From positions 1,962,001 through 2,026,000 of the forward strand of contig CP058647.1 of assembly GCA_014323545.1 (NCBI GenBank): a stretch of 64,000 nt of DNA, in the 5' to 3' direction. Under the pieces are notes generated by a model, which ran no database searches, was not told the origin of the DNA, and worked only from the letters and a program-made list of their open reading frames with translations. Positions 39,944 through 50,455 of this stretch are shown in pieces. Within the stretch, counting starts at the first letter, position 1; every line of letters begins with the position of its first letter. Source of the DNA: Hyphobacterium sp. CCMP332. GTDB lineage: Bacteria; Bacteroidota; Bacteroidia; Cytophagales; CCMP332. The translations under genes and the position numbers were made by a program.

Positions 39944-42900
39944 TTAATGGTTTATATTGAATGCTCCTGATTCTGAATTGCCTTCCTCATCAATACATTG
40001 ATAATAATACTGACCAGTTAAAAATTCAGAAGTTGGTATTGACTTAACTCTATTGTCCTCAGAAGAAATATCAAGAGTTTTCATTATTGAACCTTTTTGA
40101 TCAATTATTCTTAACGTCAACTTTTTTGAATTAGCACCGAAGAATGTAAAACTTACATATTCATTTGCCGGATTGGGAAATACCTTTACATGAAATTTTG
40201 GTTTTTCAAAAGTGTTCCCAGAAATACCCCTTTTTCCTGAGTTGTTAATTTCGTCACTTTGTTCAGGAAATGGAATATCAAAAACATAGTATAATAAGTT
40301 TTGCGACATTGTGCCTACATAATCTAAAGATGAAGATAAATTTTGCAAACTTGTTAAATCTGTTGAATCTAAAAACTCAATAGGTTTGCCGCTACTATAC
40401 CATGTAGATTTCAAAGTATTCCAGTTTTCTGCTTTGTTGTGTTGCTCCAAAAGAAATGTGTTATAAGGAAGTTGATTTTCGATTGAATCTAGTAGGCTAG
40501 CTGATTCTTCATAGTCTCCTGATTGCAATTTCCAGTTTGCATTCCTATATGCTCTTCTAAGTGTAACATTCCTATTTAAGTAAAAATGCAAAGAATCAAG
40601 CTCTGATCCAGTAGAATCGAATTGAATGGATCTTAAAATTCTTCTATTATGCTTTTCCATAGTATTTAATATTTCACCGAGTTGGCTTTCTAATGCACTT
40701 AAAGGAGTTTCTTGTCCCCAATTAGCCTGTATTAAATCGATGGATTGCTGATCAAGAGTATTTGGTATTTCATACTGAAGAATGTTCAGAACATCTTCGC
40801 TTTCTGTAGCATCGGGGTTCGCCAAGGCTACTTCGAGTAAAAGAGCATCCGGTAGAATACCTGTATTGGCGGCTTCTAAAAATGCTTCTTGCGACAATGG
40901 TGAGCTTGACAATAAATCATCTCGGAAAGACCATGCATCCTGGGTCCATGATTGTTGAATTTGAGTCAAAAGAGCAGGTGTATTTCCTCCATCAATCATC
41001 TGTTCATAAGTGAAGTAAGCATTAGCGTAAGAAGTATCTAATTGATAATATTCAAATTCTATGGCTTGAAATTCAGATTGACTAAGTACAATCGGGTCAA
41101 TTGGGTCAGTTCCTCCTCCACCAATTTGAAATGGTTGATCACATTTGAACTGACTTGAAGAATTAGGCAGAGTAAAAGTTCCTAATGTATGTTGAGGTTG
41201 CCCTCCTTGATGCCAATAATATAAAACAGCACTAGGTGTTTCTACATTGTAGTGACTCCCAGGTTGTGTACCATCTGAATCAAAAATATTGCTCGCCGAG
41301 AAAGACTTGCTTCCCTGCATTTGTTTGATGCCATATTCACTTAAAGGTATGCCTTGGGTAATGTCATCAAGAACTAAAACATCAAAATCGTTAAAATCAA
41401 AATCTATACATTTTATTTCTAATCCAGTAAATGGGAAAACACCTGCTCCAAGAAGCCCCCTATTAATGGTCCTAGTTGAAACTGCCTGTGTCATTTCTGT
41501 TATATCATTATAATAAACTTCATTGGCCTCTGGTCCTGAGTTCTGTATTCTAATTCCTATATCTTCATATCCCGGATTTAAACTTTCAGAAATAACATTG
41601 TCTTCTATTTGATACCCTGAAGAATTTAATGACCAAATTCCAATGGATAAATCGTTACCCAAATTCATTGGATCGCCTACTTCTATATTAGATCTGGTAA
41701 TTGAAGCATCATCAACCGCACTGATAAATACTCCCCATTGGTTATTAAAGAAATCTGTTTGATCAACTGCAAAGGTTTCCATGGAACCTGTCCCAAGAGC
41801 ATTGATGGCGTATTTAAGATTAGTAAAACTCGATCTTTTCGCTCCTGGTGAGGAGTATTTAGGTTTTACTATGAATCCAGCATCGAGCGCCAGAATACCA
41901 TTTCCACCGGTAGGTTCTTCATTTTTAAACTCACAACCCATGAACTTTACTCCATGCACATTTTTCAGATCTACAAATGAATAGAATTGTCCATTCCCTG
42001 GACCTTGATCATCGTTAATGAATTGGCAGTCTCTAAAGTAACTTAAATCCGGCAGGATTGTGCTAGGATTGGATAATAGATAATTAATATAATCCTTCAT
42101 CAAGACCGATTTAGAATTATTAATAAAAAATGAATTATTAGCTATAATTATTCCACCGGATTGTTGAGGAATATTGTTTGAAGGTGTCCAATCTAAACTG
42201 TAATTTCTCACTGCTGTTAAAGCGTTCTCTATTATAGCTCCATTCTTAAATTCAGCTACCCCTTGGTTCCCCGCCGTGAGAGATTGATTTAATCCCGCAG
42301 TTCCCAATACTTCAATTCCTTGCCATGATTCGTTACCGCAATTTTCATTGTTGAAATTTGTTATAATTCCTCCATCGACCAATAATTTACCCCCTGGTTC
42401 AACAATAATTCTTCCATTCCGAGGCATTCTAAGAATGCAACTGATCGTAAGAGTATGGCCTGCTTCAATAACTAAGTTTTGGTATAACTTTCTATCATGT
42501 GTCCAAATTTCATCAGATGATATAACCAAATTGATCGGGCCAGGATAACACTCGTTCACATAATCTCTCGCTTCAAAAAGTTCAAAACCCCTGTGCCATT
42601 GACTCATCTGTCTATCAAATAAATAGTTTCTAGAACTATTACCAGAACCGTCCATTATATTATTCGCACATGAAGAAGTGTGGTCTGTATGCCATAGACC
42701 TACAATATGACCTAATTCATGAACTAAACCACCTGCACTGGCGGCCCAACTACCGCAACCAAAAGGTGGAGGATCACAACAAGGTGAATTTGGATTTGAA
42801 GGAGAACAAAAAGCTCCATTCTTCATACCTGTCCACTTACACCATAAATCTCCAACATGTATAGAAGCTCGATAATATTGATTATTAAAATTTGGCCATG

Positions 42901-43639
42901 AAGCGCAACCTGAACCTCCCCAATAATTTGAAGGAGGGTTTGTAATTAGTTGATTATTTAAGACGTAATTTTGATAACCCGTTTCCGATCCTGATAAAAA
43001 TACAACTATGGCATCATCAGGCACATAACCTAAAGTATTGGTCATATGTTGTTTGTACTTGGTCACAGATATGTAATTTGCATCTAGGTAACAAGTTGGG
43101 AAATTTTCCAAGTCCCAATAATATTGATCTTCGATTTCTACTATATCATGTCTTCTTAGCCTGATTTTAAGATCATTCCAACCTGAAGGGGAGTTAACAG
43201 CAATTACTCCATTACAACCTGCTTCAGCGAAATCACAATCAGGATTATTAGATTGAATTAAGCCACTTAAACGATTATTAGCTTTAAAAATCCAATTATC
43301 CAGAAATTGAACATCAGTTGTGTTGTCTTTGTCAAAATTTCTCGGATCATTTAATTCCCATTGAAATATTACAAACCTCACGTTGATAGTTTTGACATTA
43401 GTTTGACCAGGTGAAAAATATTTCATGTGATCTGATATAGGGCTATGACATCGATTGGATAATAAGGGAAAATCACAATTGAAATTATTACTTCGTTCAT
43501 GATAAGGTGATTGAAATATTGAAGTATCAGGAGTTGGAATATCTGGAACATCGCAACTGAAGTCCAATACTTGTGCATGAATGTTCAAATTAAATGCCAG
43601 AAAAAAAAGAAAGGTGAAAATTTTGAATAAAAATCTCAT
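39944..43639 (-). CDS. T9SS-sorted M43-type zinc metalloprotease with beta-helix region
   Basis: A 1231-residue exported protein. The signal peptide is at residues 3-22. A protease domain of about 90-360 carries HELGHIVGLWH with HExxH at 307-311 and a third His at 317, as in M43/pappalysin-type metallopeptidases; Cys-rich loops surround it. A parallel beta-helix-like part (about 390-800) contains right-handed repeat strands (SGGIIIANNSFFINN). A linker and a type IX sorting tail (FPNPANEYVSFTF, SIPTSEFLTGQYYYQ) end it. It is secreted to the cell surface or beyond. Confidence 0.9.
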   Translation of the reverse strand: MRFLFKIFTFLFFLAFNLNIHAQVLDFSCDVPDIPTPDTSIFQSPYHERSNNFNCDFPLLSNRCHSPISDHMKYFSPGQTNVKTINVRFVIFQWELNDPRNFDKDNTTDVQFLDNWIFKANNRLSGLIQSNNPDCDFAEAGCNGVIAVNSPSGWNDLKIRLRRHDIVEIEDQYYWDLENFPTCYLDANYISVTKYKQHMTNTLGYVPDDAIVVFLSGSETGYQNYVLNNQLITNPPSNYWGGSGCASWPNFNNQYYRASIHVGDLWCKWTGMKNGAFCSPSNPNSPCCDPPPFGCGSWAASAGGLVHELGHIVGLWHTDHTSSCANNIMDGSGNSSRNYLFDRQMSQWHRGFELFEARDYVNECYPGPINLVISSDEIWTHDRKLYQNLVIEAGHTLTISCILRMPRNGRIIVEPGGKLLVDGGIITNFNNENCGNESWQGIEVLGTAGLNQSLTAGNQGVAEFKNGAIIENALTAVRNYSLDWTPSNNIPQQSGGIIIANNSFFINNSKSVLMKDYINYLLSNPSTILPDLSYFRDCQFINDDQGPGNGQFYSFVDLKNVHGVKFMGCEFKNEEPTGGNGILALDAGFIVKPKYSSPGAKRSSFTNLKYAINALGTGSMETFAVDQTDFFNNQWGVFISAVDDASITRSNIEVGDPMNLGNDLSIGIWSLNSSGYQIEDNVISESLNPGYEDIGIRIQNSGPEANEVYYNDITEMTQAVSTRTINRGLLGAGVFPFTGLEIKCIDFDFNDFDVLVLDDITQGIPLSEYGIKQMQGSKSFSASNIFDSDGTQPGSHYNVETPSAVLYYWHQGGQPQHTLGTFTLPNSSSQFKCDQPFQIGGGGTDPIDPIVLSQSEFQAIEFEYYQLDTSYANAYFTYEQMIDGGNTPALLTQIQQSWTQDAWSFRDDLLSSSPLSQEAFLEAANTGILPDALLLEVALANPDATESEDVLNILQYEIPNTLDQQSIDLIQANWGQETPLSALESQLGEILNTMEKHNRRILRSIQFDSTGSELDSLHFYLNRNVTLRRAYRNANWKLQSGDYEESASLLDSIENQLPYNTFLLEQHNKAENWNTLKSTWYSSGKPIEFLDSTDLTSLQNLSSSLDYVGTMSQNLLYYVFDIPFPEQSDEINNSGKRGISGNTFEKPKFHVKVFPNPANEYVSFTFFGANSKKLTLRIIDQKGSIMKTLDISSEDNRVKSIPTSEFLTGQYYYQCIDEEGNSESGAFNINH

Positions 43640-43843
43640 AACATAGTTTTATAGTTAATTTATAGTTACTTCTCTAATTTGAATTGGATGGCCAAATTGG
43701 AAGCACCAACTATATCATGAGCTTGGCTTTTTCCGAAATTTTGTTAGTTGAATCTGTAATTCAACTTATTAAATCTAAGGAAAAATTATTTGATTCCCTT
43801 AGAACCACATACTTTAAAAAACAATACAACGCAATTTTTCTAC

Positions 43844-44197
43844 TTATCTATAATCCAACCAACCCAAATGCGTATGCTTAAAATCATCTGAATATTTCAG
43901 TCCATAACCAAATATTCTATCCATACTGGAATGCGCAAATAAAATAATTCCTGTAAGTTCCCCAATATGTGATTCCATATGAAACGCTAGCAGAAAAATC
44001 AAAATGGCTATTCCTTTATGATGAAAAATATTGTAACTGATGGCTCCCACTTTGGTGTTAATGAGATAGCCCAGCATTCCAATATCCGGAAGAAGTATTA
44101 ATAAGGGAAACCACCACCAGGCCAGGTCGTAGAGAGAGAAGAGAAATATTGAGCCCATAAACATCAACAGCTCTTCTAATTTTAATGTAATGCGCAT
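43844..44197 (-). CDS. DUF4260 family membrane protein
   Basis: A 117-residue protein with three hydrophobic segments at about residues 8-22, 28-50 and 60-85, and the family endings HSSMDRIFGYGLKY and FKHTHLGWL. The function is unknown. It follows a 60-residue membrane protein in a run of four minus-strand genes after the ABC transporter. Confidence 0.88.
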   Translation of the reverse strand: MRITLKLEELLMFMGSIFLFSLYDLAWWWFPLLILLPDIGMLGYLINTKVGAISYNIFHHKGIAILIFLLAFHMESHIGELTGIILFAHSSMDRIFGYGLKYSDDFKHTHLGWLDYR

Positions 44198-44222
44198 TTT
44201 TTATACGCAATATAATTATTCT

Positions 44223-44405
44223 TCAGGCACCTAGTTTCGAAAAAGCCTCATAAACCAAAAATGCAGGCCAGACCAGGGCTTTTAAAACACCCAGAACACC
44301 TGTTCCAAAACTTGTGGCTGTAGAAATATAATAAACCAGTGCGCCTATCAAGCCCAGGCCATAAACCGCGCTGTTTGGGCCATTATCTCTAATCTGATTT
44401 TTCAT
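44223..44405 (-). CDS. small conserved membrane protein
   Basis: A 60-residue protein of a widely spread small family: NGPNSAVYGLGLIGALVYY, then TATSF and LGVLKALVWPAFLVYEAF, giving two membrane segments. The function is unknown. The ATG at 44405 is chosen over an in-frame ATG at 44426 because it fits the family start (KNQIRDNGP). Confidence 0.75.
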   Translation of the reverse strand: MKNQIRDNGPNSAVYGLGLIGALVYYISTATSFGTGVLGVLKALVWPAFLVYEAFSKLGA

Positions 44406-44483
44406 TTTGTAGATGATTAATTCCATGTGAAATTGCTCATCCCAAATGATAATAAGAATGATTTATGACAAATTGAAGATGAT

Positions 44484-44900
44484 TTAAGTCAGTTCTCCAT
44501 GCGTTTTGAAATAGTTTTTCATTGGCTTCCAGTAATAGGTATGCCAGCCATTTGAAACATTTTCTGCAATTACTTTTGGCAATTCTGTTTGTATAAAAAT
44601 CAATCGTGTTCCGCCTTCCTCATTGTCTTCCAAATGAAATTCTATTTTAGACCAATGATTCTCTGGCCAGTTTTCTTCGATGGCTCTCCATTTCTGAACT
44701 ATCTTTTGGCCGGGTCTTAACTGAATATTTTCACCAATTATGTATCCGTCATAAGCCTGAAATTTACCACCTTCCTCATTATCAACTTCAGCCTCAGCTT
44801 CAGTAAATGCTGCGTGATGATTGGAACTCATTAATGCCTTATACACAGACATTGGGCTGATTTCAAAATCTATTTCCTGGCGAATTTTGACGGTTTCCAT
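44484..44900 (-). CDS. SRPBCC (AHSA1-like) domain protein
   Basis: A 138-residue protein with the helix-grip fold of the START/AHSA1 group. It has VYKALMSSNHHAAFTEAEAEV, GGKFQAYDGYIIGENIQL, KIVQKWRA and HTYYWKPMKNYF at the end. Members bind hydrophobic ligands or Hsp90; the ligand here is unknown. It lies 26 bases after the ABC transporter gene. Confidence 0.88.
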   Translation of the reverse strand: METVKIRQEIDFEISPMSVYKALMSSNHHAAFTEAEAEVDNEEGGKFQAYDGYIIGENIQLRPGQKIVQKWRAIEENWPENHWSKIEFHLEDNEEGGTRLIFIQTELPKVIAENVSNGWHTYYWKPMKNYFKTHGELT

Positions 44901-44926
44901 TAATCCGAATTTAAAAATTTTAATTA

Positions 44927-46729
44927 TTAATTGTCTGAAAAATCAAATTGCAATTTAACCAGTTTGGAATAAATTCCACCTTCCTTGAATGCCAGATCAT
45001 CGTGTAAGCCTTCTTCCTCAATTTTACCTTCATTGAGTACGAAAATCCTATCTACTTTTCTAATCGTAGCCAGTCTATGTGCTATGATAATTGTAGTTCT
45101 GTTTTTCATTAACTCATCCAAGGCCTCCTGAACCAATAATTCAGATTCGGCATCAAGAGAACTGGTAGCTTCATCCAAAACGAGAATCCTGGGATCTTTC
45201 AATAATGCTCTTGCTATTGCGATTCTTTGTCTTTGCCCTCCCGATAACTTTATCCCTCGCTCTCCCACCAAGGTTTCAAATCCTTCAGGGAAACTTTCGA
45301 TAAAATGCAAAGCATTTGCTTTTTTCGCAGCTTCATTTATCTCTTTATCACTTGCATCTGGCCTTCCATAGGCAATATTCTCTTTGATCGTCCCACCAAA
45401 TAGTATGACCTCCTGAGGTACCATACCTACATGATGTCTATAGGCTTTCAGATCCATTTCGCGAATATCTTTTCCATCCAAACTAATCGTTCCTGAATCC
45501 GGATCATAAAATCTCAATAAGAGCTGTATAATTGTAGATTTACCCGCGCCGCTATGACCTACAAGCGCTATTTTTGATCCACTGCTTATTTGTAGATTTA
45601 TTTCCTCTAAAACATTGATTTCTTTTCGGGTAGGGTAGGCGAAACTCACGTTTTTGAATTCAATATGTCCTTCGCACTCTTTGATATCTACAGGGTCATT
45701 TATATCCGAACCTTCCTGTTCTTCATCCAATATTTCCAATACTCTTTCCGAAGCTCCAACCGCTTTTTGTATCTGGCTGTAAAGCTCCCCCAGACTCCCC
45801 ACTGAAGCGCCAATAAACATGGTGTAGATTATAAATGAAGTAAGATCCCCAATGCTGAGTGTTCCTTCGGAAACCATTCCGGCACCATACCAAAGCACCA
45901 AAACGATTGCTCCAAACAATCCGAATATTATAAATGAGAAAAATACGCCACGATACACAGCAGTTTTTAAGGCCAGACGGACCACTTCTATTAAATTTTT
46001 GGAATACCTTTTGTTTTCAAAATTTTCGTTTGTAAACGATTTCACAACGTTTACAGCCTGAAGAGATTCTTCAACAATTACATTGGCATCTGCCAGGCTA
46101 TCTTGTGTTTTCTTTGAAAGTCTTTTGATAAACCTTCCAAAAACCATGGCCACAATTACCAATACCGGAAATACCGAAAGCATTAAAAACGTCAACTGCG
46201 CGGATTCCCAGAAAATAATTCCTACACCAATCACGAATACAGTGATCTGTCTGAAAAACTCAGCCAGAGTGGTCGAAAAGGTCTCTTTAAGAAATGCCAC
46301 ATCATTGGTAATTCTGGATATGAGTTCACCAATCCGTCTTTTATCAAAGAATTCCAGATGGATATGAAGCAGTTTATCAAAGAGATTCTTTCGAATATCA
46401 GCCATGGAATTCTCACTAACTTTGGCAAACAAATAAACTCTTGCAAAGGAGAGTGTACTTTGCACCACCAGGATAGCAACCATAACAAGGGCTATTTGAT
46501 CTATACCCTGAAGAAGCCAATTTGCCTCACCAATGGCTGAATCGACAAGTTTTCCTGTGACATAGGGAAATATCATCACTATGGAGCTTGAAAGAAAAAG
46601 AGCAATCATTCCGCCGGCGAAATAGCCTTTATAGGGCAACATATATTTGAACACCCCTAATAATTTTTGAAAATTTTCCTTGCTCAGTTTTCGCTTGTCC
46701 TCTTCGGGCAAATCTACTCGTCTCGCCAT
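44927..46729 (-). CDS. ABC transporter ATP-binding protein/permease, MsbA-like
   Basis: A 600-residue half-size exporter: six membrane segments (about residues 35-330) followed by a nucleotide-binding domain with Walker A GHSGAGKST, signature LSGGQRQR and Walker B ILVLDEATSSLD. Lipid A-core or other hydrophobic cargo is expected by similarity to MsbA, but the substrate is not provable here. The ATG overlaps the uvrB stop (TAATG). Confidence 0.93.
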   Translation of the reverse strand: MARRVDLPEEDKRKLSKENFQKLLGVFKYMLPYKGYFAGGMIALFLSSSIVMIFPYVTGKLVDSAIGEANWLLQGIDQIALVMVAILVVQSTLSFARVYLFAKVSENSMADIRKNLFDKLLHIHLEFFDKRRIGELISRITNDVAFLKETFSTTLAEFFRQITVFVIGVGIIFWESAQLTFLMLSVFPVLVIVAMVFGRFIKRLSKKTQDSLADANVIVEESLQAVNVVKSFTNENFENKRYSKNLIEVVRLALKTAVYRGVFFSFIIFGLFGAIVLVLWYGAGMVSEGTLSIGDLTSFIIYTMFIGASVGSLGELYSQIQKAVGASERVLEILDEEQEGSDINDPVDIKECEGHIEFKNVSFAYPTRKEINVLEEINLQISSGSKIALVGHSGAGKSTIIQLLLRFYDPDSGTISLDGKDIREMDLKAYRHHVGMVPQEVILFGGTIKENIAYGRPDASDKEINEAAKKANALHFIESFPEGFETLVGERGIKLSGGQRQRIAIARALLKDPRILVLDEATSSLDAESELLVQEALDELMKNRTTIIIAHRLATIRKVDRIFVLNEGKIEEEGLHDDLAFKEGGIYSKLVKLQFDFSDN

Positions 46730-48750
46730 TATGCTTTTTTAATTAAATCCTTTAGGGCATACCATTCATCTCTCAATCGCGCAGCTTCTATAAAATCCAG
46801 ATCCTTGGCCGCCTTTTCCATGTCTTTGCGGGTTTTATCCGCCAGTTTTTCAAGATCTTCCTTAGGCATATATTGGATGACGGGATCGGCAGCAACTGAA
46901 GGTTTTTCTTCTTCCTGATAGTAATTTTTTATTCCTTTTTTGGAATCCGCCACTTTGGTCTGACCTAATATGGCCTCCTTACTTTTGCTAATTCCTTTTG
47001 GCTCAATACCCATTTCTTTGTTGTAATCTTCCTGTAGTTTTCTTCTCCTTTCAGTTTCTGAAATAGCCTGATTCATGGAATCGGTAACCTTGTCGGCATA
47101 CATGATTACCCGGCCATTTACGTTTCTGGCGGCCCTGCCTATGGTTTGTATTAAAGAACGCTGATTTCTTAAAAAACCTTCCTTATCCGCATCCATAATT
47201 GCAACCAATGCAACTTCAGGCAAATCCAGTCCCTCTCTTAGCAAATTTACACCCACCAAGACATCGATCACACCAAGTCTTAATTCTCTTAGTATTTCTG
47301 TTCGGTCAAAGGTTTTAACCTCGGAATGGATATAACGCGATTTGATATTGAGATTTTTAAGAAATTTATATAATTCCTCTGCCATTCTTTTTGTCAAGGT
47401 AGTGACCAGAATTCTTTCACCGGCATTGATAGCATTATTTATTTCTTCCAGTAAATCATCAATCTGATGTGTACAAGGCCTTACCTCTATTTTAGGATCT
47501 AACAATCCGGTAGGACGAATGATCTGTTCCACGATTACTCCTTCTGAAATCTGTAATTCATAATCACCCGGTGTGGCACTAACATAAACCGTCTGATTTT
47601 TCATGGATTCAAATTCATTAAATGTCAAAGGCCTGTTGTCCAATGCGGATGGCAATCTGAATCCATAATCCACCAAAGTTTCCTTTCTCGATCGGTCGCC
47701 GCCCCACATGGCTCTTACCTGCGGAATTGTAACATGACTTTCATCTATGATCATCAAATAATCTTCAGGGAAATAATCGAGAAGGCAGAAGGGCCTTTGA
47801 CCGGCTTGCCTCCTGTCAAAGTACCTTGAATAATTCTCGACTCCAGAGCAATAACCCAATTCGTTGATCATTTCAAGATCAAATTCTGTTCTTTCCTTAA
47901 TTCGTTTTGCCTCGAGAAACCTTCTTTCTTTCTCAAAAAAGCCGACCTGCATTTCCAAATCATTGGATATTTCATGCATAGCCACATCGATGACATCTTT
48001 GCTGGTCACAAAAAGATTAGCAGGGAATATTGTAATGCTTTTCTCATCCGATAGTTTTTTACCCGACTCAGGGTCTATCATCTGAATGGCTTCAATTTCA
48101 TCTCCCCAGAAATATATTCTATAACCAAAATCCGCATAAGCTACGAATATATCTACTGTATCTCCTTTGACTCGAAAAGTGCCTCTTTTGAATTCAGCAT
48201 GAGAGCGGCTGTAAAGAATATCCACCAAGTGAAGTAAAAACTGCTTCTGAGAAATGTTGTCTCCTACACTTATACTGATTACATTTTTACCAAATTCATC
48301 GGGATTTCCAATACCATATATACAGGAAACCGAAGCGACCACAATTACATCTCTTCTACCTGAAAGCAGAGAGCTGGTTGCACTTAATCTCAGCTTTTCT
48401 ATTTGCTCATTTATTGAAAGATCCTTTTCAATGTAAACATTGGTTACAGGCATAAATGCCTCAGGCTGGTAATAGTCGTAATAGGAAATAAAATATTCTA
48501 CCGCATTATTTGGGAAGAATTGTTTGAATTCACCATAAAGTTGTGCTGCAAGTGTTTTGTTGTGACTTAAAATTAATGTTGGCCTTTGTGTTTCGTGAAT
48601 AACATTGGCCATAGTAAAGGTTTTACCTGTTCCGGTGGCTCCTAAAAGCACCTGATTGGCTTCACCGTTGTTTACAGCTTCGGTCAATTGACGTATTGCC
48701 TCGGGTTGATCTCCCGTTGGTTGATACTCTGATTTTAATTTAAATTCCAT
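46729..48750 (-). CDS. uvrB: excinuclease ABC subunit B
   Basis: DNA-repair helicase-like subunit that verifies damage and loads UvrC. At 673 residues it is full length. It has Walker A GATGTGKT, the beta-hairpin YYDYYQPEAFM, DEX-type IIDESHVTIPQ, and the C-terminal UVR motif that binds UvrC (LEKLADKTRKDMEKAAKDLDF). The ATG overlaps the aroE stop. Confidence 0.98.
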   Translation of the reverse strand: MEFKLKSEYQPTGDQPEAIRQLTEAVNNGEANQVLLGATGTGKTFTMANVIHETQRPTLILSHNKTLAAQLYGEFKQFFPNNAVEYFISYYDYYQPEAFMPVTNVYIEKDLSINEQIEKLRLSATSSLLSGRRDVIVVASVSCIYGIGNPDEFGKNVISISVGDNISQKQFLLHLVDILYSRSHAEFKRGTFRVKGDTVDIFVAYADFGYRIYFWGDEIEAIQMIDPESGKKLSDEKSITIFPANLFVTSKDVIDVAMHEISNDLEMQVGFFEKERRFLEAKRIKERTEFDLEMINELGYCSGVENYSRYFDRRQAGQRPFCLLDYFPEDYLMIIDESHVTIPQVRAMWGGDRSRKETLVDYGFRLPSALDNRPLTFNEFESMKNQTVYVSATPGDYELQISEGVIVEQIIRPTGLLDPKIEVRPCTHQIDDLLEEINNAINAGERILVTTLTKRMAEELYKFLKNLNIKSRYIHSEVKTFDRTEILRELRLGVIDVLVGVNLLREGLDLPEVALVAIMDADKEGFLRNQRSLIQTIGRAARNVNGRVIMYADKVTDSMNQAISETERRRKLQEDYNKEMGIEPKGISKSKEAILGQTKVADSKKGIKNYYQEEEKPSVAADPVIQYMPKEDLEKLADKTRKDMEKAAKDLDFIEAARLRDEWYALKDLIKKA

Positions 48751-49484
48751 TAATAATTATCCTGCCAGATTTTCCAGGATTCTTCAGCTTGCAAAATTAG
48801 CATTTCCATTCCGTTTTTAATGCTTGCCCCCATCTTTTCAGATTTTAGAAGAAACAATGTTTTTTCAGGATTATAAACAAGATCAAAACAGAAGTGATTT
48901 GAACTGAGTAAGTGATATGGAATATTTGGACATTCCGAAGTATTCGGGTATGCCCCCAATGGACTACAATTGACAATTAAGGATGCTCCTTTGATTAGGT
49001 TTTCATTGAGTTGTTCATAACTCAAATCTGTTTTTTTGGGATTTCGACTTATAATTTTATAATCGATACTTAATTGTTTCAAAGCATATTGAATCGCTTT
49101 TGAAGAGCCACCTGATCCGATAATTAAGGCAATTTTACTTTTATCGAAATGCGTTTTTTCAAGACTTTTAGTAAAACCAAGCCAGTCAGTATTGAAAGCT
49201 TTTATTTTATTTTTAGTGATTTTTAATGTATTGGCAGCACCGGTCAGTTTAACCTCTTCACTCAGAATGTCACAATATTTTAATACTTCTGTTTTGAAAG
49301 GAATGGTCACATTCATTCCTGTGAGATGGTATTTCTCGATGATTGAATAGAGATCACTTATTTTTTTTGTTTCAAAATTTTCATAAGTACAATCCGATAT
49401 CCCTTCACTTTTAAATTTTCTATTAAAAAAAGATTTAGAAAAGGAATGTTTTATGGGATAACCAATTAGTCCGAAACGTCTCAA
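48750..49484 (-). CDS. aroE: shikimate dehydrogenase
   Basis: Reduces 3-dehydroshikimate with NADPH in aromatic amino-acid synthesis. It has 244 residues. Substrate Lys and neighbours (HSFSKSFF, NVTIPFK) and the nucleotide motif IGSGGSSKA are present, with NGMEMLILQAEESWKIW at the end. The open frame upstream (to 49559) is not family-like. The start is the TTG at 49484, which overlaps the PopT stop in the sequence TTGA, giving RRFGLIGYPIKHSFS as the true N-terminus. Confidence 0.93.
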   Translation of the reverse strand: MRRFGLIGYPIKHSFSKSFFNRKFKSEGISDCTYENFETKKISDLYSIIEKYHLTGMNVTIPFKTEVLKYCDILSEEVKLTGAANTLKITKNKIKAFNTDWLGFTKSLEKTHFDKSKIALIIGSGGSSKAIQYALKQLSIDYKIISRNPKKTDLSYEQLNENLIKGASLIVNCSPLGAYPNTSECPNIPYHLLSSNHFCFDLVYNPEKTLFLLKSEKMGASIKNGMEMLILQAEESWKIWQDNY

Positions 49485-50455
49485 TTCGATGAAATATTTC
49501 CAATTTTTTCGAGGCCCAATACTAAAACAACGCCCAGACAGGCCAAAAGCAACGCCCATAAGAGCTGATGTGAGGTAGAGTATAATTCTGCATAATAAAA
49601 GGGACTTATATTTTCTTCAAGGAAAGGCACCTTTTCTCCACTTGAATTCAAACGGTATTCTAAAGTTTCTTTCCAGGGCCAAACCTTGTTCAAAGAACCA
49701 AGCATAAACCCGGTTAACACGGCTATCGTAACAGACCTGAAGTTATTCAATACATAACCCAAAAGCCTTGCAAACATGGCAATCCCGATTATACAACCCA
49801 AGGCAAAAACGAACAATTTAGAACCGTACAGAATTAGTTCATCGCCGTTGCCGACTTTCAAGGCATCGCTAAATCCGGTGACAGCACCCAGGACCACTGA
49901 ATATGAGCCGAGTAAAAGCAAAATAAAACTCCCGGAAATACCCGGAAGTATCATTGCGCAAATCGCAATTGTGGCGCTAAAGAAAATATAGGGCAAACTA
50001 TCTATTCCTCCAGCTGGACTGCTAATGGTTATTAAATAAGCCAAAATGGCTCCGAGTAACAAACTTATAATGTTTTGGGGATTCCATTTATCAATTTGTT
50101 TTCCTACATAAATCACTGATGCTATAATTAAACCAAAGAAAAACGACCATATCAAAACTGGTTCATAAGTAAGTAGATACTTAATTATTCTCGCCAATGT
50201 GATAATGCTCGAAAGAATACCGAGCAACAATATTGACAAAAATCTTCCATTGATTGCTTTCCAAAATGAAAGAGGGCCTTCTTTGAATAAGATTTTGATT
50301 GATTGATAATTTACTGACCGGATTGACTGGATCAGTTCATCATATATACCTGTAATAAAGGCAATTGTTCCACCGGACACACCGGGAACAACATCTGCGG
50401 CTCCCATACTAAATCCTTTGAGATATAGTAAAAGAGCAGCTTTAAATTTTCGCAT
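49481..50455 (-). CDS. DUF368 (PopT-type) polyprenyl-phosphate transporter
   Basis: A 324-residue membrane protein with about ten segments. The family motif GVSGGTIAFITGIYDELI is near the N-terminus and a related ILPGISGSFILLLLGSY is in the second half. PopT-like DUF368 proteins have been proposed to return undecaprenyl phosphate across the inner membrane for envelope synthesis. Neighbouring wall-related and lipid-export genes agree with this. It is coupled to ComA (TAATG) and to aroE (TTGA). Confidence 0.9.
   Translation of the reverse strand: MRKFKAALLLYLKGFSMGAADVVPGVSGGTIAFITGIYDELIQSIRSVNYQSIKILFKEGPLSFWKAINGRFLSILLLGILSSIITLARIIKYLLTYEPVLIWSFFFGLIIASVIYVGKQIDKWNPQNIISLLLGAILAYLITISSPAGGIDSLPYIFFSATIAICAMILPGISGSFILLLLGSYSVVLGAVTGFSDALKVGNGDELILYGSKLFVFALGCIIGIAMFARLLGYVLNNFRSVTIAVLTGFMLGSLNKVWPWKETLEYRLNSSGEKVPFLEENISPFYYAELYSTSHQLLWALLLACLGVVLVLGLEKIGNISSN

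Noticed and set aside
43684-43881. A 65-residue plus-strand open frame beside the DUF4260 gene
   Set aside because: It overlaps the end of DUF4260 on the other strand, and has no family resemblance or promoter.
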